Notes: a model not told the origin generated them from the sequence alone. 64,000 nt of DNA from Rhynchopus sp. YZ270_cl-10 (GCA_964035575.1 OZ037869.1:372001-436000), one strand, 5' to 3'; numbered from the stretch's first letter, positions 8,857 to 20,102 are shown. Numbers and translations: made by a program.

Positions 8857-9822
8857 ATAGCACCACACCACCCACAAAAAAACCCCCCCCCCCAAAAAAA
8901 AAAAAACACACACACAGAACAACCGCCAGAACAACTTTGCTCCTTCATGCGGCATACTTTTTCTTCTCAAGGATTTCATAATTATCAATACCGTTTGTAT
9001 TAGTACACACACCCGCTTTTTGACCAAAACGTCTACCCCGAGGTAGGTACCTTTTCTTTCCACACAGCGTCCGCCCCAAGACAATTACCCTAGATTACTT
9101 TTTGCCCCCCTTCAATTATTGTGTAGACTTGGTTCTGCAAAAGACCATCAACGTTTAAAGGCATGGACCCCTATTTTTTGTTGGGAACACATTGGTTCAA
9201 ACAGGAGGATAGGAGATATGAGGGGAAAAGTTGAATGCACGATGACAGCAACAAAAAGAGAAGTTGAAAGTGCAAACGCCAACAAAAAAAAAAAAAAACT
9301 TTCAATAGACTTGAGAGAGAGAAAGTCTGACAGAGTCTGGCATTACCCATTGCGAGCTTTCCAGTGAGAAAAAAAAAAAAGGTCAGGCAGAGTCGAAAAA
9401 TTTCAGATTTCCGCCTCCCAGACTCTGGCAAACTTTCCCTGCGTGGAGGGCCTATTTTTTTAAGAAACAATGGGCAGAGCAACAGGTCGGCAAGATGGAC
9501 CTCAAAGCCTGACAGTGTTGGGTCACCTAGAAAGAAAGGATCCGATCCGGGGGGGTTTTTTTGGACGGGAAAACGAGAAGTAAAAATGCACAAACACACG
9601 CGCACATAACACCCTCCCCAGAGAACCTCCTGTAGCCACAGATTATTTTTGGATTGTAATCGGATTTCTCTGTTTACGCCCCATCTGGCCCATCGCAACC
9701 AATATCAACAGTCAACCCTTCTTCGTCCACTTCAGTCTTATAGAATACTAGAGAGTCGCCACCTTCAAACGTTGTTGCCAAAGCCTGTGTTTTTTGGGAG
9801 GTTTTTTTTTTTATTTGAAAAC

Positions 9823-9860
9823 TTTGACAACGTGTACCTCCGCGAACGGGAAATCCACGT
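9823..9860. repeat. Short CGTG/CACG stem repeat
   Basis: TTTGACAACGTGTA ... CGCGAAC ... CCACGTG is related to copies at 59931 and 60076. The CGTG and CACG ends can pair. Confidence 0.45.
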
Positions 9861-9933
9861 GACCCGTCCTCCCCTGTTCATGTTTCGTGGAAACCGCTGA
9901 ACCGCTGCTTTATTTTTTAGATAAATTGCTCGA

Positions 9934-12900
9934 TTAGTGTAGTCTCGGTGCCACAGTTGGTACAATCTCCACTTTTCTTTCTTTGAAATTGTTGAAAAAC
10001 AATTCCCCCCTTTTTTTTAATGCAAACACCACAAAGTTCCCATAGCATACCTTTAGCTTCTCAGCAACGTTCGCCTCTCGTGTAACCAACAAGAGAAACC
10101 CTCCTCCCCCTGCACCTCCAAGGGTGTGACCTAAGAGCATGTCTTTCCAGACAGCCACAGCCTGCGATGGGGGTGGGTGGTGTAGAAGGAATGCCGTTAG
10201 AATATACCAAACAAAACTTCAATAGTTTTGCGATGAACTAAACGTATGCAAAAGGGGTGACGAAGGCAGGATACAGTGTGTGGCATATTACACTGCTCTG
10301 CAGGATATTGAACCCCGGAAGGGAAATGAAAGGATTAGGTATTTACCTAAGCCTGCATCGTCACCTTGAAAGTTGGTGATATGATCTCAGAGTGCGTGAT
10401 TTGATTCATATTGGGGGAAGACATACCTTGCGGACCACTGCAGGTTCGACCCCGGTGCCTGCCATGTTTTGCTTTTGCATCCAGTATTTCAGCACGCAGC
10501 CGCCTATGGCTGGGATGTCTTCGTTTTTGAATGCTTGCAGCAGGTCTGTTGCGTTTGCGCGCAGCTGGGTGACTGTGTCGACTACCTCTGGGAGGCGTGC
10601 TGACCAGCGCCTGAGGACGCCTTGGAGAAGGTTGCGGGCAAGCCGTGCACGCCCTGTGTACACGAGGCAGAGGTGGCTGCTGAGACGCTGCAGGAACGCA
10701 GGGCTCGCAGGCACCGTCTCCGTCACAACATGCAACGGCAGAGCTGGCGCAGACTGGCACGCCTTCACACCCCCATAAAACCCCCCAACCTGGTCCTGCC
10801 ACCCACCCCCACTCGTCAACAACTGCTCCAAACGCAACACCGCATGCACAAGAGAGCTTCTCCCATAGTCCCTCCCTATCACCGCTGCCACTGCAGCCAG
10901 CAACACACCACCAAGAATCGAACTGCCCCCCAGGCCAGACCCAATCGGGAGGGTAGACGAGGTGCGGATTTCGAGCCCACCTCCCATATCGAGAAGCTGG
11001 CTGCGGAGGGGGGCGCCCTTTACGTCTATGACATCAAGCGCGACGAGGGCGGCCTTGAGGATGGCGGCAGGGGCCTGCGGGGTGCTGTAGTCGAGCATGC
11101 CTGGCATATCACGTACCACCACCTCGGTGTCCGTCCAGAGACGGAGAATGGGTTCGTTCAGCCTGCGTGCATATGCCTGCAGTGGTTTGCTTCCGTTTAC
11201 AGTGACTGCCGCGTTTAACACTAATCCACCCGTTTCAAAACTCACGGGAGGTGTATCACTCCACCCTCCTGCCAAATCTACTCTGGCCGGTGCAGCCGCA
11301 CGCACCCACTGCCCCAAGGTAGGCAGAGGCGCCTTGGTGTAGGAGATGAACTGTGTTGCCGTGTCGACACACCTCGCTGTGATCACTGCGGCAGCGCCTT
11401 CGTAGTGCCGTGCAGCGCGGATCAAAGCCTCAGGGGTAGCCAGCCACCTGGACCGCTCTGCTGCAAGCGCCTTCACCCATAGGGCCTTCGTCTCGGCATT
11501 ACCGTTCCAGGTCTGAATCGAGGTTATTGCAGGAAGCCATCTGGGGTTGCGTGCTGGGCCAGATCGGAGGCCTCCTTTACCACGCGCTGCGAAGGCAAGG
11601 AAGTCTGCGATTGAGTGAAGTACGCGGGATGTGCCGCTGAGATGCACTGCGACAACAATTTCATCCAATGCAGCGAGAACAGATTCTATAGGGGTGGCGC
11701 GGGAAAGCGCAAGGCGGGAGAGCGCATCCGAGACGGAAGTGTCGCCTATGGAGCCTAAGGCACGTTGTACTAGGTCCAGGTCTATCGCGTCGCAGAGCTG
11801 CATGGTGTCCAACTGCTCCAACTGCCCTTTCAGCTGCGCCTCCTGTTCGCTTTCGCATAGCAAATGCGCGACACCCTCCTGGACAACCCCTATCTCCTCC
11901 TTCGACAGCCGAGACGTCGCCACCCCTTCACTTCCTTCACTCAACACCCCGAGATGCGTGCCATCTGGCACCTCCGTCCCTTCCTTTAGGTAACAATGGT
12001 AGACTCGACAGTTCTTGCCTATCACCACACCTTTGCCGAGACGGCTGCAGAGGATAAGCGATTTGTCCCCTACACGGACGTCGTCTTCCAACCACGACCG
12101 GAATACCACTGAGGAGGAGGCGACGGTTGTGGATGGGGCAATGCGGTTGGAGGTGGTGGCGGAGTGGAGGACGGGGTCGTGGGTGCAGACCTGGTGGAGG
12201 TCGAGACACGCCTGCAGCCATTGCACCGGGGTGGTTGGGTACGCAAAGTAGAACGGCGGAAACGCCGGCGCCGCCGCCCTCACCGCCACCCCCGACAGCT
12301 GCCGCAACAACACATTCCGCGCCTCCACACTCAAATTCGACCCCTTCCCCTTTCTCTCCTCACCTTGATACCCCCTTCTCCCCTCTGTCGTACACGCCCG
12401 GATCACATCTAGGTACAAATTCAGCCGGGCAGGGCTGGACGACGAATCCGACCCATAATACGTACACGCATCGAACGGAGACTGTGTATGCAACCCCAAA
12501 AACGCCTCTGCTGCAACCGGGCACATCCTAACCACAGGAGCCACCACCAAAACCTGCCCATTAATTGCGGCCCCCGCTTCCACCGCTCCGCTGCCCGGTT
12601 TAAACAGAACATCTGCGATACTGTGATCTGCCCCGATTTTGTATACTCCATGATCCTCCGCAAGCCTAGCATCCGCAGGCAACGCCAACGCGGTAATCCC
12701 CGACAACGGTTGTTTCAACGCAGCAAACGGCGACACAAACCCTTGAGGAACCTGAACCAACCATTCCGTCGATGAAATCCAAAGCGCAGGAAGCGGGTCC
12801 GCAATACGCTGAAGGTTAAGCAAGGTGAGCTCCGCATTACACACCCCTCCCGTCGCGAGCGTAGAAGGAGGCCCTGTAGGAAGCGGCGCAAATGCCTTAC

Positions 12901-13258
12901 CTAATGTACTCCCTCCAGCCTCACAGCTTGACACTCCACAGAGGAGGATCGCAACACGCCATCCATTAAACGCCTGACACAACAAACTGCCACTATCACT
13001 CCGAGCCGAAATCTGCTCGGCCACATGCAGCACCGCATTCAACGCAGCTCCCCCACTGCCTACACTCTGCGCCTCTCTCGAAGCGTCCTCCGTAAAAGGA
13101 TCAGGCACCGGAATGATAAGCGTTGCACCACTCAACCCAAGCCGCTCTGCCCATTTAGGACTCAGCTGCCGCCTCTTCTCAAGCTGCTCTGTGAAGAACG
13201 CAGTGTCAGATCGGCGCCCACTACTAATAGCGACGATATCCCACATTGGAGCTGACAT
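9934..13258 (-). CDS. L-fucokinase / GDP-fucose pyrophosphorylase-like (FCSK/FKGP family), one intron
   Basis: Two exons: 13258-10427 and 10161-9934. The 265-bp intron (donor GTATGT, acceptor CAG, phase 0) links them into 1019 aa, close to human FCSK (~1084) and plant FKGP (~1055). The N-terminal half is the fucokinase/pyrophosphorylase domain with the GSGGAALNAVLHVAE nucleotide-binding motif. The C-terminal third is a GHMP kinase: ARVDLAGGWSDTPP, the phosphate loop LPIGSGLGGSSILGG, and motif 3 (GGAGGGGFLLLV), which lies in exon 2, so splicing is needed for a complete kinase. It phosphorylates L-fucose in the salvage route to GDP-fucose. Whether the N-terminal half also makes GDP-fucose, as in plant FKGP, cannot be read from the sequence. 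Confidence 0.92.
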
Positions 13259-13613
13259 TCCTGAGAGATATTGTAAAGAAGAGATTAGAGGGAGGAGAAA
13301 GGAGGTGGGTGGTTAAAATGATGTGGGGAGGGGGAGACTCAGGGGGGGAGAGAGAAAATTCGAATTAAAAAAGAGAGCTCACCCTCTAAAAAACCAGACA
13401 ACTCACACTTCATGTAAAAAACAAACTATATATGAGAACCTAAAGGTGGTGTGATTCACCCTAGAAAAAGTCTATTCTTTTTTTATATCACTTCGTTTTT
13501 GAAAACCCCGGTAAATGAATCACATCATGAGAAAAAATCCCCATTTTTTTCGCCACAGGAAGAAAATCACACGGAAATGCATTTTTCCGTTCCCCCCTCC
13601 CCTCTTTCCTTTT
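13259..13613. other. Intergenic DNA
   Basis: AT-rich spacer upstream of the fucokinase with short A and T runs. No gene or clear repeat is seen. Confidence 0.6.
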
Positions 13614-14336
13614 TCAAGCCTCCTCTCTGGAAAGGATAAACGCAATCTCATCGAGCTGGTTTAGGTACATTTGAGCCTCCAACGCTTCTACTAAACCATG
13701 CACTTTGATGAAAAACGAGAGATCGACACCACGCGACGCAAGCTGCGCCTCTAGGAAGGCCGCACCTTGGTGTTCTTTGTCCCCTTTGAGAGGACCTGTA
13801 AAATAGTTATGCCGAACCCGGTTTTCCTCGGCAAGACCTTCCGGGAAGACCGAGTACGATACGATCTCAAATGCCTGCACACCACCTTCCTTTTCCTTCA
13901 GATGCACCAACAACGAGCAGACCTCCCCTCCAGAAGCTATACGCACCTCAACTAATACGCGAGAGAAAGACCCTTCCTCTGCAAGCTTCCTCGGCTCGCG
14001 AGGAGGCAACGCTATTTGAACCCGCACCTCAACCGACCCTTTCCGCAACGCAAGCATCCCCCCTAACCCCGTCAGCTCTGCCTCCCATCCGGATACACCC
14101 TGCGCCTCCAACACCCCACCCACCCCGCTCTGCTGCGCTGCAGATAAAAACGAAGTATACTCTGTATACGGTGGGATACTCCTCCGTTCTGTTCTAAGCG
14201 CAGAGGCGGTGGCGGCAAGAAGGGATGTGCTGGTCAGTGGAGAGGAAGGGGGAGGTGGAGGAGGAGGAGGAGGAGAAGGGGTTGGTGTGCTAGTGCAATA
14301 TCTCCGCCTCAAAGCGGTGCGAATGGAGGCTCGCAT
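13614..14336 (-). CDS. MAM33/p32 family mitochondrial matrix protein
   Basis: A 240-residue protein from an ATG at 14336. The N-terminus (MRASIRTALRRRYCTS) is a good mitochondrial presequence, followed by a proline run. The rest follows the MAM33/C1QBP fold: antiparallel strands carrying acidic and aromatic residues, the segment FEIVSYSVFPEG, and the C-terminal helices with LASRGVDLSFFIKVHGLVEALEAQMYLN cut here into LASRGVD and the YLNQL helix, which resembles the family's closing YL-x-x-L helix. Members form doughnut-shaped trimers in the matrix and support mitochondrial gene expression. The acidic patch is weaker than in human p32. Confidence 0.85.
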   Translation of the reverse strand: MRASIRTALRRRYCTSTPTPSPPPPPPPPPSSPLTSTSLLAATASALRTERRSIPPYTEYTSFLSAAQQSGVGGVLEAQGVSGWEAELTGLGGMLALRKGSVEVRVQIALPPREPRKLAEEGSFSRVLVEVRIASGGEVCSLLVHLKEKEGGVQAFEIVSYSVFPEGLAEENRVRHNYFTGPLKGDKEHQGAAFLEAQLASRGVDLSFFIKVHGLVEALEAQMYLNQLDEIAFILSREEA

Positions 14337-14462
14337 TTTTGGGGGGAAAATGGGATAGATGGAGATAGGGGATAGTGAGTCGTTATACCCCTTTTTTTGA
14401 GACGGTGAAATTAGGGGGAAAAAGTGGTGAGGAGGTAATATAATTGAGGCACCAAAGAATTT

Positions 14463-14499
14463 TAGATGAACCTAAGCCTCTCGTGTCTTGGTCACCTTG
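14463..14499 (-). repeat. Loop-conserved hairpin (CTAAG-stem type)
   Basis: Plus strand AGATGAACCTAAG-CCTCTCGTG-TCTTGGTCACCTT. The core CCTCTCGTG is exact. The right arm has partly decayed. It lies 127 bases upstream of the MAM33 start. Confidence 0.6.
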
Positions 14500-14760
14500 A
14501 TAAAACAATGGAAGGATGAAGTGCGGGGGTTGTGTGTTGTCTGTGAGGATGAGAGGATGTGGGTGGAGGAGAGTGAGTCAAAAAAAAAAAAAAATCAACA
14601 CTTTTTTTTTGTATTTCATAATAATGGGGCATGGATGAAAACTGCTTGAGACAAGCAAAGAGGGTGGAGAAGAAGCGAGGGAAGAGTTGAACACGTTTTT
14701 TTTTTTTTTTTTAGATTCTTTTTTATTTAGCTGGGACAAATAAAAAGAGAAAATTTGAAA

Positions 14761-14786
14761 GATGAATGTGCCGCGTGCACACACGT
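14761..14786 (-). repeat. Loop-conserved hairpin (ATGTG-stem type)
   Basis: Plus strand GATGAATGTGC-CGC-GTGCACAC. The TGTGC/GCACA arms pair; the loop is shortened. Confidence 0.5.
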
Positions 14787-15667
14787 CCCCTCAAAAAGAT
14801 GTGTGTTGTTTGAGGCACACCGCCTCCCCTCTGTATGTGATGAGGGTTGTCCACTTTACTTAAAAAACCTATTATCCGGGGGAAAAGAATCCCCTTTTTT
14901 CAATGAGGGGTCCTATAGAATTCTCTCTGTTCGTAAGAGAGGGTTTTGGGGTTTTTTTGATAAATTTCTGTTTAGTGTTTAGGTTCCATACAGACAGAAC
15001 ACTCTCAGGAAAAGGTTTAGAAAAAAAGAGAAAAAAAAAAACAGAAACAGCCCATTTTTTCACAAAAAAAATAAATAAAGAAAAAGCAGACACACCAGTG
15101 CTCCGCTTTTTTTGGTTGTCGAACCACGGAGTGGACACTTTCATTGGATTTTTTCACACGGAGGGGGGGAGAGCTGTCTGCTGGTACATAGGAGCTGGGG
15201 TATGGATTGGAAGAGACCTCTCGCCTGGAAGGGGAACCCTCCCCTTGGGCTGGTACAATGATGAATTCTTCACTCTTAAGTCCACACCCCATGTGGCCGC
15301 TTTGGTATGTATCTGTAAGGACAGCCTTGACTGATACTTTCTGTATTACACGATCACCTTCACGGCAGCTACCTGAGTACAAAAAAAAATATCAGTCTAA
15401 ATGGGAGCCAATTACCCCCCCCCCCTAGGGGGGTCCACGTAGAAGGAATTCCTTAAGGATTTGCTGTCCCAAACCCATTTTTTTGAAATTTAGGTGAAGA
15501 AACCCACTAAAAAGGTCGTACCTGGCCGCAAATCGCCCTGGGGATCACGAAAATATCCCATTAAACCACCTGACAACCTCTACAGAGACTTTCCTGGTTA
15601 AAAAAAATCGGTTTTTTGTGAAAAATCTCCAAAAATAGCGTCATCAAATCGTCATCAACATGGGCCA

Positions 15668-16250
15668 AAATGCAACACTTACCAAAAAAATTCTCCAATC
15701 AGACAAAAATCCTTCTAAACACCCGAAAAACACCCCAGTCCACATCCGGTGGGGTCCCAGGGTGGAAATATATAGTTTTTACAGCTTTTAGGGGTCCTGT
15801 GTGGGCCCCAGATGCATTTTGCAGTGGGTGTGTGTGCCCCAAACGCTTAAAAGTACCCTTTTTTTAGTCACTTTTTTGACTTTTTTTGTACCTGAAAACC
15901 CCCAAAAAAGTGCCAAGGTAGTCGGAATGGTGTCCAAACACCCAGGAAAATGTCCCCCAGACCCCATGTACGGTGAAAAATAGCATTTTGGGCACTTGGG
16001 AGGGTTTTATAGGCCATGCAACACTTATGCAACACTTAAGCAACGGCTATGCAACGCCTAGCAGAAGACCACTTATTTACCAAAAAAAAATAATACCAAT
16101 TCATTCAAAACACCAAAAAACCACCTCGGTCCACCTCCAATGAGGTCCCGAGGTGGAAATGTGTGGATTTTGCAGCTTTTTGGGGTCCCTGGGGGGTTTT
16201 TGAGGGTGTTTTTGTGTCTGCAACGCTTAAAATAACGGTATTTCCCCCCA
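15668..16250. repeat. Two diverged ~390-bp direct repeats inside the TIR element
   Basis: Segments beginning near 15668 and 16060 share blocks such as CAACACTTA, GTCCAC-TCC-GAGGTCCC and GTGGAAAT, followed by a CAGCTTTT-GGGGTCC block and CAACGCTTAAA. They are spaced by ~390 bases. Confidence 0.6.
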
Positions 16251-17155
16251 TCCTTTTGACGTATTTCGCACCCAAAATAAAAACCCTAAAAGGCGTATTC
16301 AGGCAGTCGCAGAAGTGTCTAAATCCCTCCGAACTGCCTGACAGACCTCCCGAGCTGTGGAAAATCGCACTTGCAACACTTACTGGGGCTTTTTGGTCCC
16401 TGAAAATGAGAACGTACCCTGTGCCTAAGTGCAGTAAAGCCTTCCTTGCCTCCTCCTATGACCAATGATTCGTGCGAATCCATTGTCGGTGTCCTTGACC
16501 AAGTTGCAAGCCACCACGGAAGGAGCCAGCACCCCGACAACACCGACCCACTGTCGCTGAAACCTAGACATCCTCTACAGTCTAGGTTGGGTTCCGTATC
16601 TCTCAAGGGAAGAACTTGCCGCAGGATACACCAAGCGCACCACAAAGGCAGGTCCATGCAAAGCACCCAGAAGTAGCAACTTGAAAAGTACAACACTAAA
16701 GTGCTTCATCTCTTCACAAAGACAGAGTTGCAGGAATTTGCGGCAGATTGTGCACCCCTTCACGACGAAGACACCGGTACGATGAATAAGGAGCCTCTGG
16801 TCGCTATGCTGTCTCAGTGAGCAGTACAGGGATTCTATAGGCATATTAGGGGGTATAATTCCATGGAAAAAAGCGGGAAAAGCGGAAAAAAACACCAAAA
16901 AAATCAGAAAAAAGTGCGAAATAGTGCTCAAAAGTGTGTTTTTAGTGGTTTCGGGTGATTTTTTGGGGGTTTGGGGGTGTTTTGAGGTGTTTTTTCGGGT
17001 TTTTCGCAGGTTTTTACAAAAAAAAGTGGTTTGGGACAGCAAAAACGGCCGGACGGACCCCCCTACCCCCCCCCCCCCCCCTTATATTACCCCCTTTTTC
17101 CAAAATCCGAAAATACGAGATTTTTCAGTGTCTATTACCCCCCCCCCCCCTTTAG

Positions 17156-17310
17156 GTGGCCCCACGTAGAAGGAAATCCTTAAGGATTTGCTGTGGACAC
17201 ACTGTGACCCCACCGTGGAGAGCAATCGGCTCGTGCAATCAAAAGAAAGCAGAGAAAAGGGGAAAGAAAAAAAGAAAAAAGTTGCGTACCATGCGCCTGC
17301 GGCGCTATCT
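17156..17310. repeat. ~150-bp segment shared with the TIR element at 56.8 kb
   Basis: The block from GTGACCCCACCGTGGAGAGC through GCGCCTGCGGCGCT is found again at 57232-57335 with few changes. Its left part repeats the subterminal sequence at 15432. The two carrier elements otherwise have different ends. Confidence 0.75.
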
Positions 17311-17614
17311 GTTCCCTACCCCCCGTGATGTACTTATGTATAATCCACCTGATTTTGCCGGTGTTTTCCGGTGTTAGCCGGTGAAGTCACGGCATTGGGT
17401 ACTGGGTACACTCACTTCAGCATTGTACTAGCCCAGGGAGGGTTCCCGGCTACCGGCAAGGTCTCTTCCAATCCGTACCCCAGTTTCCTAGGGGGCTTCA
17501 CTGGCTCGGGCTCCAGTAGGTCCCTCCGCACATGTAATGTGCCTGCCTTCGGCACCCAGGGTAGCATTCCCAGCACCTTTTACCCTCAGGTCAGACCGCA
17601 AACCCGCAAATACG

Positions 17615-17880
17615 GTACACGTACACACGTACACACGTACACACGTACACACGTACACACGTACACACGTACACACGTACACACGTACACACGTACACAC
17701 GTACACACGTACACACGTACACACGTACACACGTACACACGTACACACGTACACACGTACACACGTACACACGTACACACGTACACACGTACACACGTAC
17801 ACACGTACACACGTACACACGTACACACGTACACACGTACACACGTACACACGTACACATGTACACAGGTACACAGGTAG
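17615..17880. repeat. (GTACACAC)n microsatellite, about 32 units
   Basis: An almost perfect 8-bp tandem array, degenerating at its right end (ACATGTAC, ACAGGTAC). All frames stay open through it, giving spurious Val-His-Thr or Cys-Val-Arg repeat peptides. Confidence 0.97.
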
Positions 17881-18738
17881 GTGTCTATTACCCCCCCCCC
17901 CTTGGGTGTCTATTACCCCCCCCCCCTTATATTACCCCCAAAACCCGAATATGACCCTCAAGGGGGGGGGGGGGGGGGGTAATTGGCTCCCATTTAGACT
18001 GATATAAAAAAAAAGAGAGAAACTTTCTGAGATGAGAGCGTACCTACCACATATGTTGAGCAAAATGTTTCGCTCTCAGGAACCTGCCCCACACCTTTCC
18101 AACACAAGACACATCTTGGCCACATTCCGCACCTAGGGGTTTACCCAAAACACTGATTTCAAATATGCCCTTTGGGCAATGTCCCTTCATGCTCTTAGGG
18201 CTCACAAAACACATACATGGTAATAATATCATTTTCGGGTTCTAATAAAAAAGGGTTTATAAGATGAAGCCTCAAGCTGAGTCATCTAAAAATGCGCATA
18301 ACATAAAAGAAGTGGATTCAATCCTACGGGTTTGCAAACCACCCGTAGGAGAAGGGAAAACACACCTACCCAGAGAGGGGGGTATTTCTGCATTCAATAC
18401 AGAAAAAAGAAAAAAACTTTGAAAATTTCAATGAGCCTCACGGGGATAGCACACCCTGACAGTACTTTTTTTTTTCCAACTTAAAAAAACGGCGTTTTTT
18501 TTGTTCATAATTTTCTTTAAAAACAGATCATTTTTTTACAAGGACAGAAATAGTACCAAATACTACCAAAAGAGGGAAGAAAAAGAAAAAAGAGAGAAAA
18601 AAAAAACACAAGGCAATCAAATAGAGGGTGCGCATAAAGACAGCTGGAGGGGGGAGGAGGGGGGAGGTAAGAAACATCCCTCACTTTCCCCCCCAAAAAA
18701 AATAGATGTCAATGTGAGATACAAAAGGAAAAGCTTCA

Positions 18739-18765
18739 AGATGAATGCGCCTCACACACTCATCT
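18739..18765 (-). repeat. Loop-conserved hairpin (short form)
   Basis: Plus strand AGATGAATGCGCCTCACACA then CTCATCT. AGATGA and TCATCT pair. It lies just downstream of the RhoGAP gene's stop codon. Confidence 0.5.
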
Positions 18766-18836
18766 AAGAAAAACTACCACCCCCCTTTTCACTGATTCTT
18801 CACACTTTAAAAAGACATCACAAAAAAAAAAAATCC

Positions 18837-20033
18837 CTATTTTGTATTCCCATCCTCCTCCTCCTCTTTCCCTTCTTTTGCAACAACAGGTCCGTCATTG
18901 ACGAAGGCCCAGATTTCTTTCCAATATTCTGGGGGTTGTGCAATAAGGTATTTCATGAGGGTCATCTCACCGATTGTGGGTGATGCTGATTTGCAAAGAG
19001 AGGTGTCCGGTGGGATGATGACGTGCGTAAGGATGTCTGCGAGGGCTGAGGGCGAGAGAAGTGTTTCAGCCGAATGAATGAAAATGAGATGCAACAGAAC
19101 GAAAACGTCATTCGTCAATGCGAGGTGTGCCTGCGGGAGGGCACAGAGGGCGTGTTTTATGCGCGAGGTGGCAGGCGCTTTGCTTGGCGTACCATTCTCA
19201 GGGAGACACAGATCTGCCCCTGCAGCGCACAACTCCATTACCTGAGGACCCAACAAACCCCCAGGAAGCTCCTTAAGATACCTCGTCAGCATGCTCGCAC
19301 AGCCCCTTGTACCAATCATTGAAAGCTCCTCGGTTCCCCCCAAACTGCACTCTGTCAACTCCTCAGAAAGCGTGAACAGATCCTTACAGTGCACCCCATG
19401 CTGCATCAACCACGCAATGCACTGATAAGGCAGTGCAGGGTAGTCTCGCAGACCCTGTCCAGGCAGCTTCAGCGCGTCTCCTAGAGAAAGCCCTGTCAAA
19501 GCAGGGGCTACCACACCACTGCACTCCTTCATGAGAAACCGTGATACAGGAAAGCGTTTTGGGTCGATCTGTGAAAAAAAGGAGAGAAAGTGTTTTGTAA
19601 GATGGTGAGGGGGGTCAGAGGGGGGTGTGGGGGTGAAAAGAATGTTGAAATACAAAGTCTGGGGGTTGGGAGGGAATGCCCGTACCTTCAGGTTCTCGAT
19701 CAGTGTAGTAAGCGAGTATGTGTGATGCAGGCGCTGGAAAAGGCTTTTTGTGCCCCCAACAATAGGGTTCCACACACTGACAAGCCCCTTGGTCCAGAGG
19801 CAAGGGTTGAGGACGTGGAGGCTGTGCAGGTTTTCTGAGTAGCGACGCAGACAGTGCTGTAAGGGGGATGAGTGTGAAGCAGAAAGGAGGGAAAAAGCAA
19901 TGAAAACAACCAAAAAAAGAAATGTCCATACCGATTCATAAACCTTCTTCATCCACATGCAAAACCCCTTCGCCCCGCACTCACTCTCGCACAGCACCAC
20001 CAGAGAATAGCTGTTTTTGCTGATCCCGTTCAT
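18837..20033 (-). CDS. Sec14/CRAL-TRIO-RhoGAP protein (ARHGAP1-like), likely catalytically dead GAP; two introns
   Basis: Exons 20033-19932, 19856-19686 and 19568-18837 give 334 aa with phase-0 joins. Introns of 75 and 117 bases use GTATGG/ACAG and GTACGG/ACAG. Residues 1-100 match the C-terminal lobe of the BCH/CRAL-TRIO domain of ARHGAP1 (YSENLHSLHVLNPCLWTKGL). Residues ~105-320 follow the RhoGAP fold, with KELPGGLL matching the family's LRELPxPLL. The arginine-finger site (GLFRxS) reads DLFTLS, and the conserved Asn of the N-x-x-NLAxVF helix is replaced in LLSPSALADIL. I infer a Rho-family binder or scaffold without GAP activity. Both introns are multiples of three with no stop, so an unspliced message would also stay in frame. 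Confidence 0.8.
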   Translation of the reverse strand: MNGISKNSYSLVVLCESECGAKGFCMWMKKVYESVWTFLFLVVFIAFSLLSASHSSPLQHCLRRYSENLHSLHVLNPCLWTKGLVSVWNPIVGGTKSLFQRLHHTYSLTTLIENLKVRAFPPNPQTLYFNILFTPTPPSDPPHHLTKHFLSFFSQIDPKRFPVSRFLMKECSGVVAPALTGLSLGDALKLPGQGLRDYPALPYQCIAWLMQHGVHCKDLFTLSEELTECSLGGTEELSMIGTRGCASMLTRYLKELPGGLLGPQVMELCAAGADLCLPENGTPSKAPATSRIKHALCALPQAHLALTNDVFVLLHLIFIHSAETLLSPSALADILTHVIIPPDTSLCKSASPTIGEMTLMKYLIAQPPEYWKEIWAFVNDGPVVAKEGKEEEEDGNTK

Positions 20034-20102
20034 TCTGAGCGATTTATTTTGTTTTTGTTTTATAAATTTTATTTGAAAAAAAAAGTAGAGTTTATACATA
20101 GC

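Larger units (their letters stand above)
7847..9933. other. 2.1 kb gap: MITE, hairpin and short repeats
   Basis: No credible gene is seen. The gap contains a loop-conserved hairpin (8285), an 80-bp MITE (8529), a partial ~100-nt structured repeat (8806), long A/C runs (~8878-8906) and a stem repeat at 9823. Open frames here are Phe/Leu-rich readings of homopolymers. Confidence 0.7.
15392..18002. mobile_element. 2.6 kb non-autonomous TIR element with TA target-site duplication
   Basis: The left end at 15392 (TCAGTCTAAATGGGAGCCAA, then TTAC and a C-run) is the exact inverse of the right end at 18002, and both are flanked by TA. TA duplication and CAGT-like ends suggest the Tc1/mariner group. 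No transposase frame is visible, so the element would depend on another copy. It contains two ~390-bp diverged direct repeats (15.67-16.2 kb), a second copy of the subterminal segment (17156 repeating 15432), several ATTACC plus poly-C runs and an 8-bp microsatellite. Confidence 0.75.
14337..18836. other. 4.5 kb gap dominated by a 2.6 kb TIR element
   Basis: No credible gene. The gap contains three loop-conserved hairpins or relatives (14463, 14761, 18739), long A/T runs, and a non-autonomous element at 15392-18002 with internal repeats. The stretch 16400-16830 has more normal base composition but no readable frame. Confidence 0.7.

Noticed and set aside
8587-9698. Phe/Leu-rich minus-strand frames of up to 175 codons
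   Set aside because: Readings of A/T homopolymers; no start context, family or codon pattern like the real genes.
16575-17042. 155-codon minus-strand frame as a transposase remnant
   Set aside because: No DDE/D-type spacing or family resemblance, and most of it is T-rich low complexity.
15392-18002. Telomere or subtelomere because of ATTACC plus C-runs
   Set aside because: C-run lengths vary, the runs face both directions and lie within clear TIRs.
17371-18007. Open frames encoding Val-His-Thr-Tyr-Thr-Arg-Thr or Cys-Val-Arg-Val-Tyr repeats
   Set aside because: Translation of an 8-bp microsatellite in several frames.
18837-20099. RhoGAP gene as one uninterrupted 420-codon exon
   Set aside because: Two segments inside have good GTATGG/GTACGG donors and ACAG acceptors; removing them restores continuous alignment to ARHGAP1. 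They stay open only because they are multiples of three.
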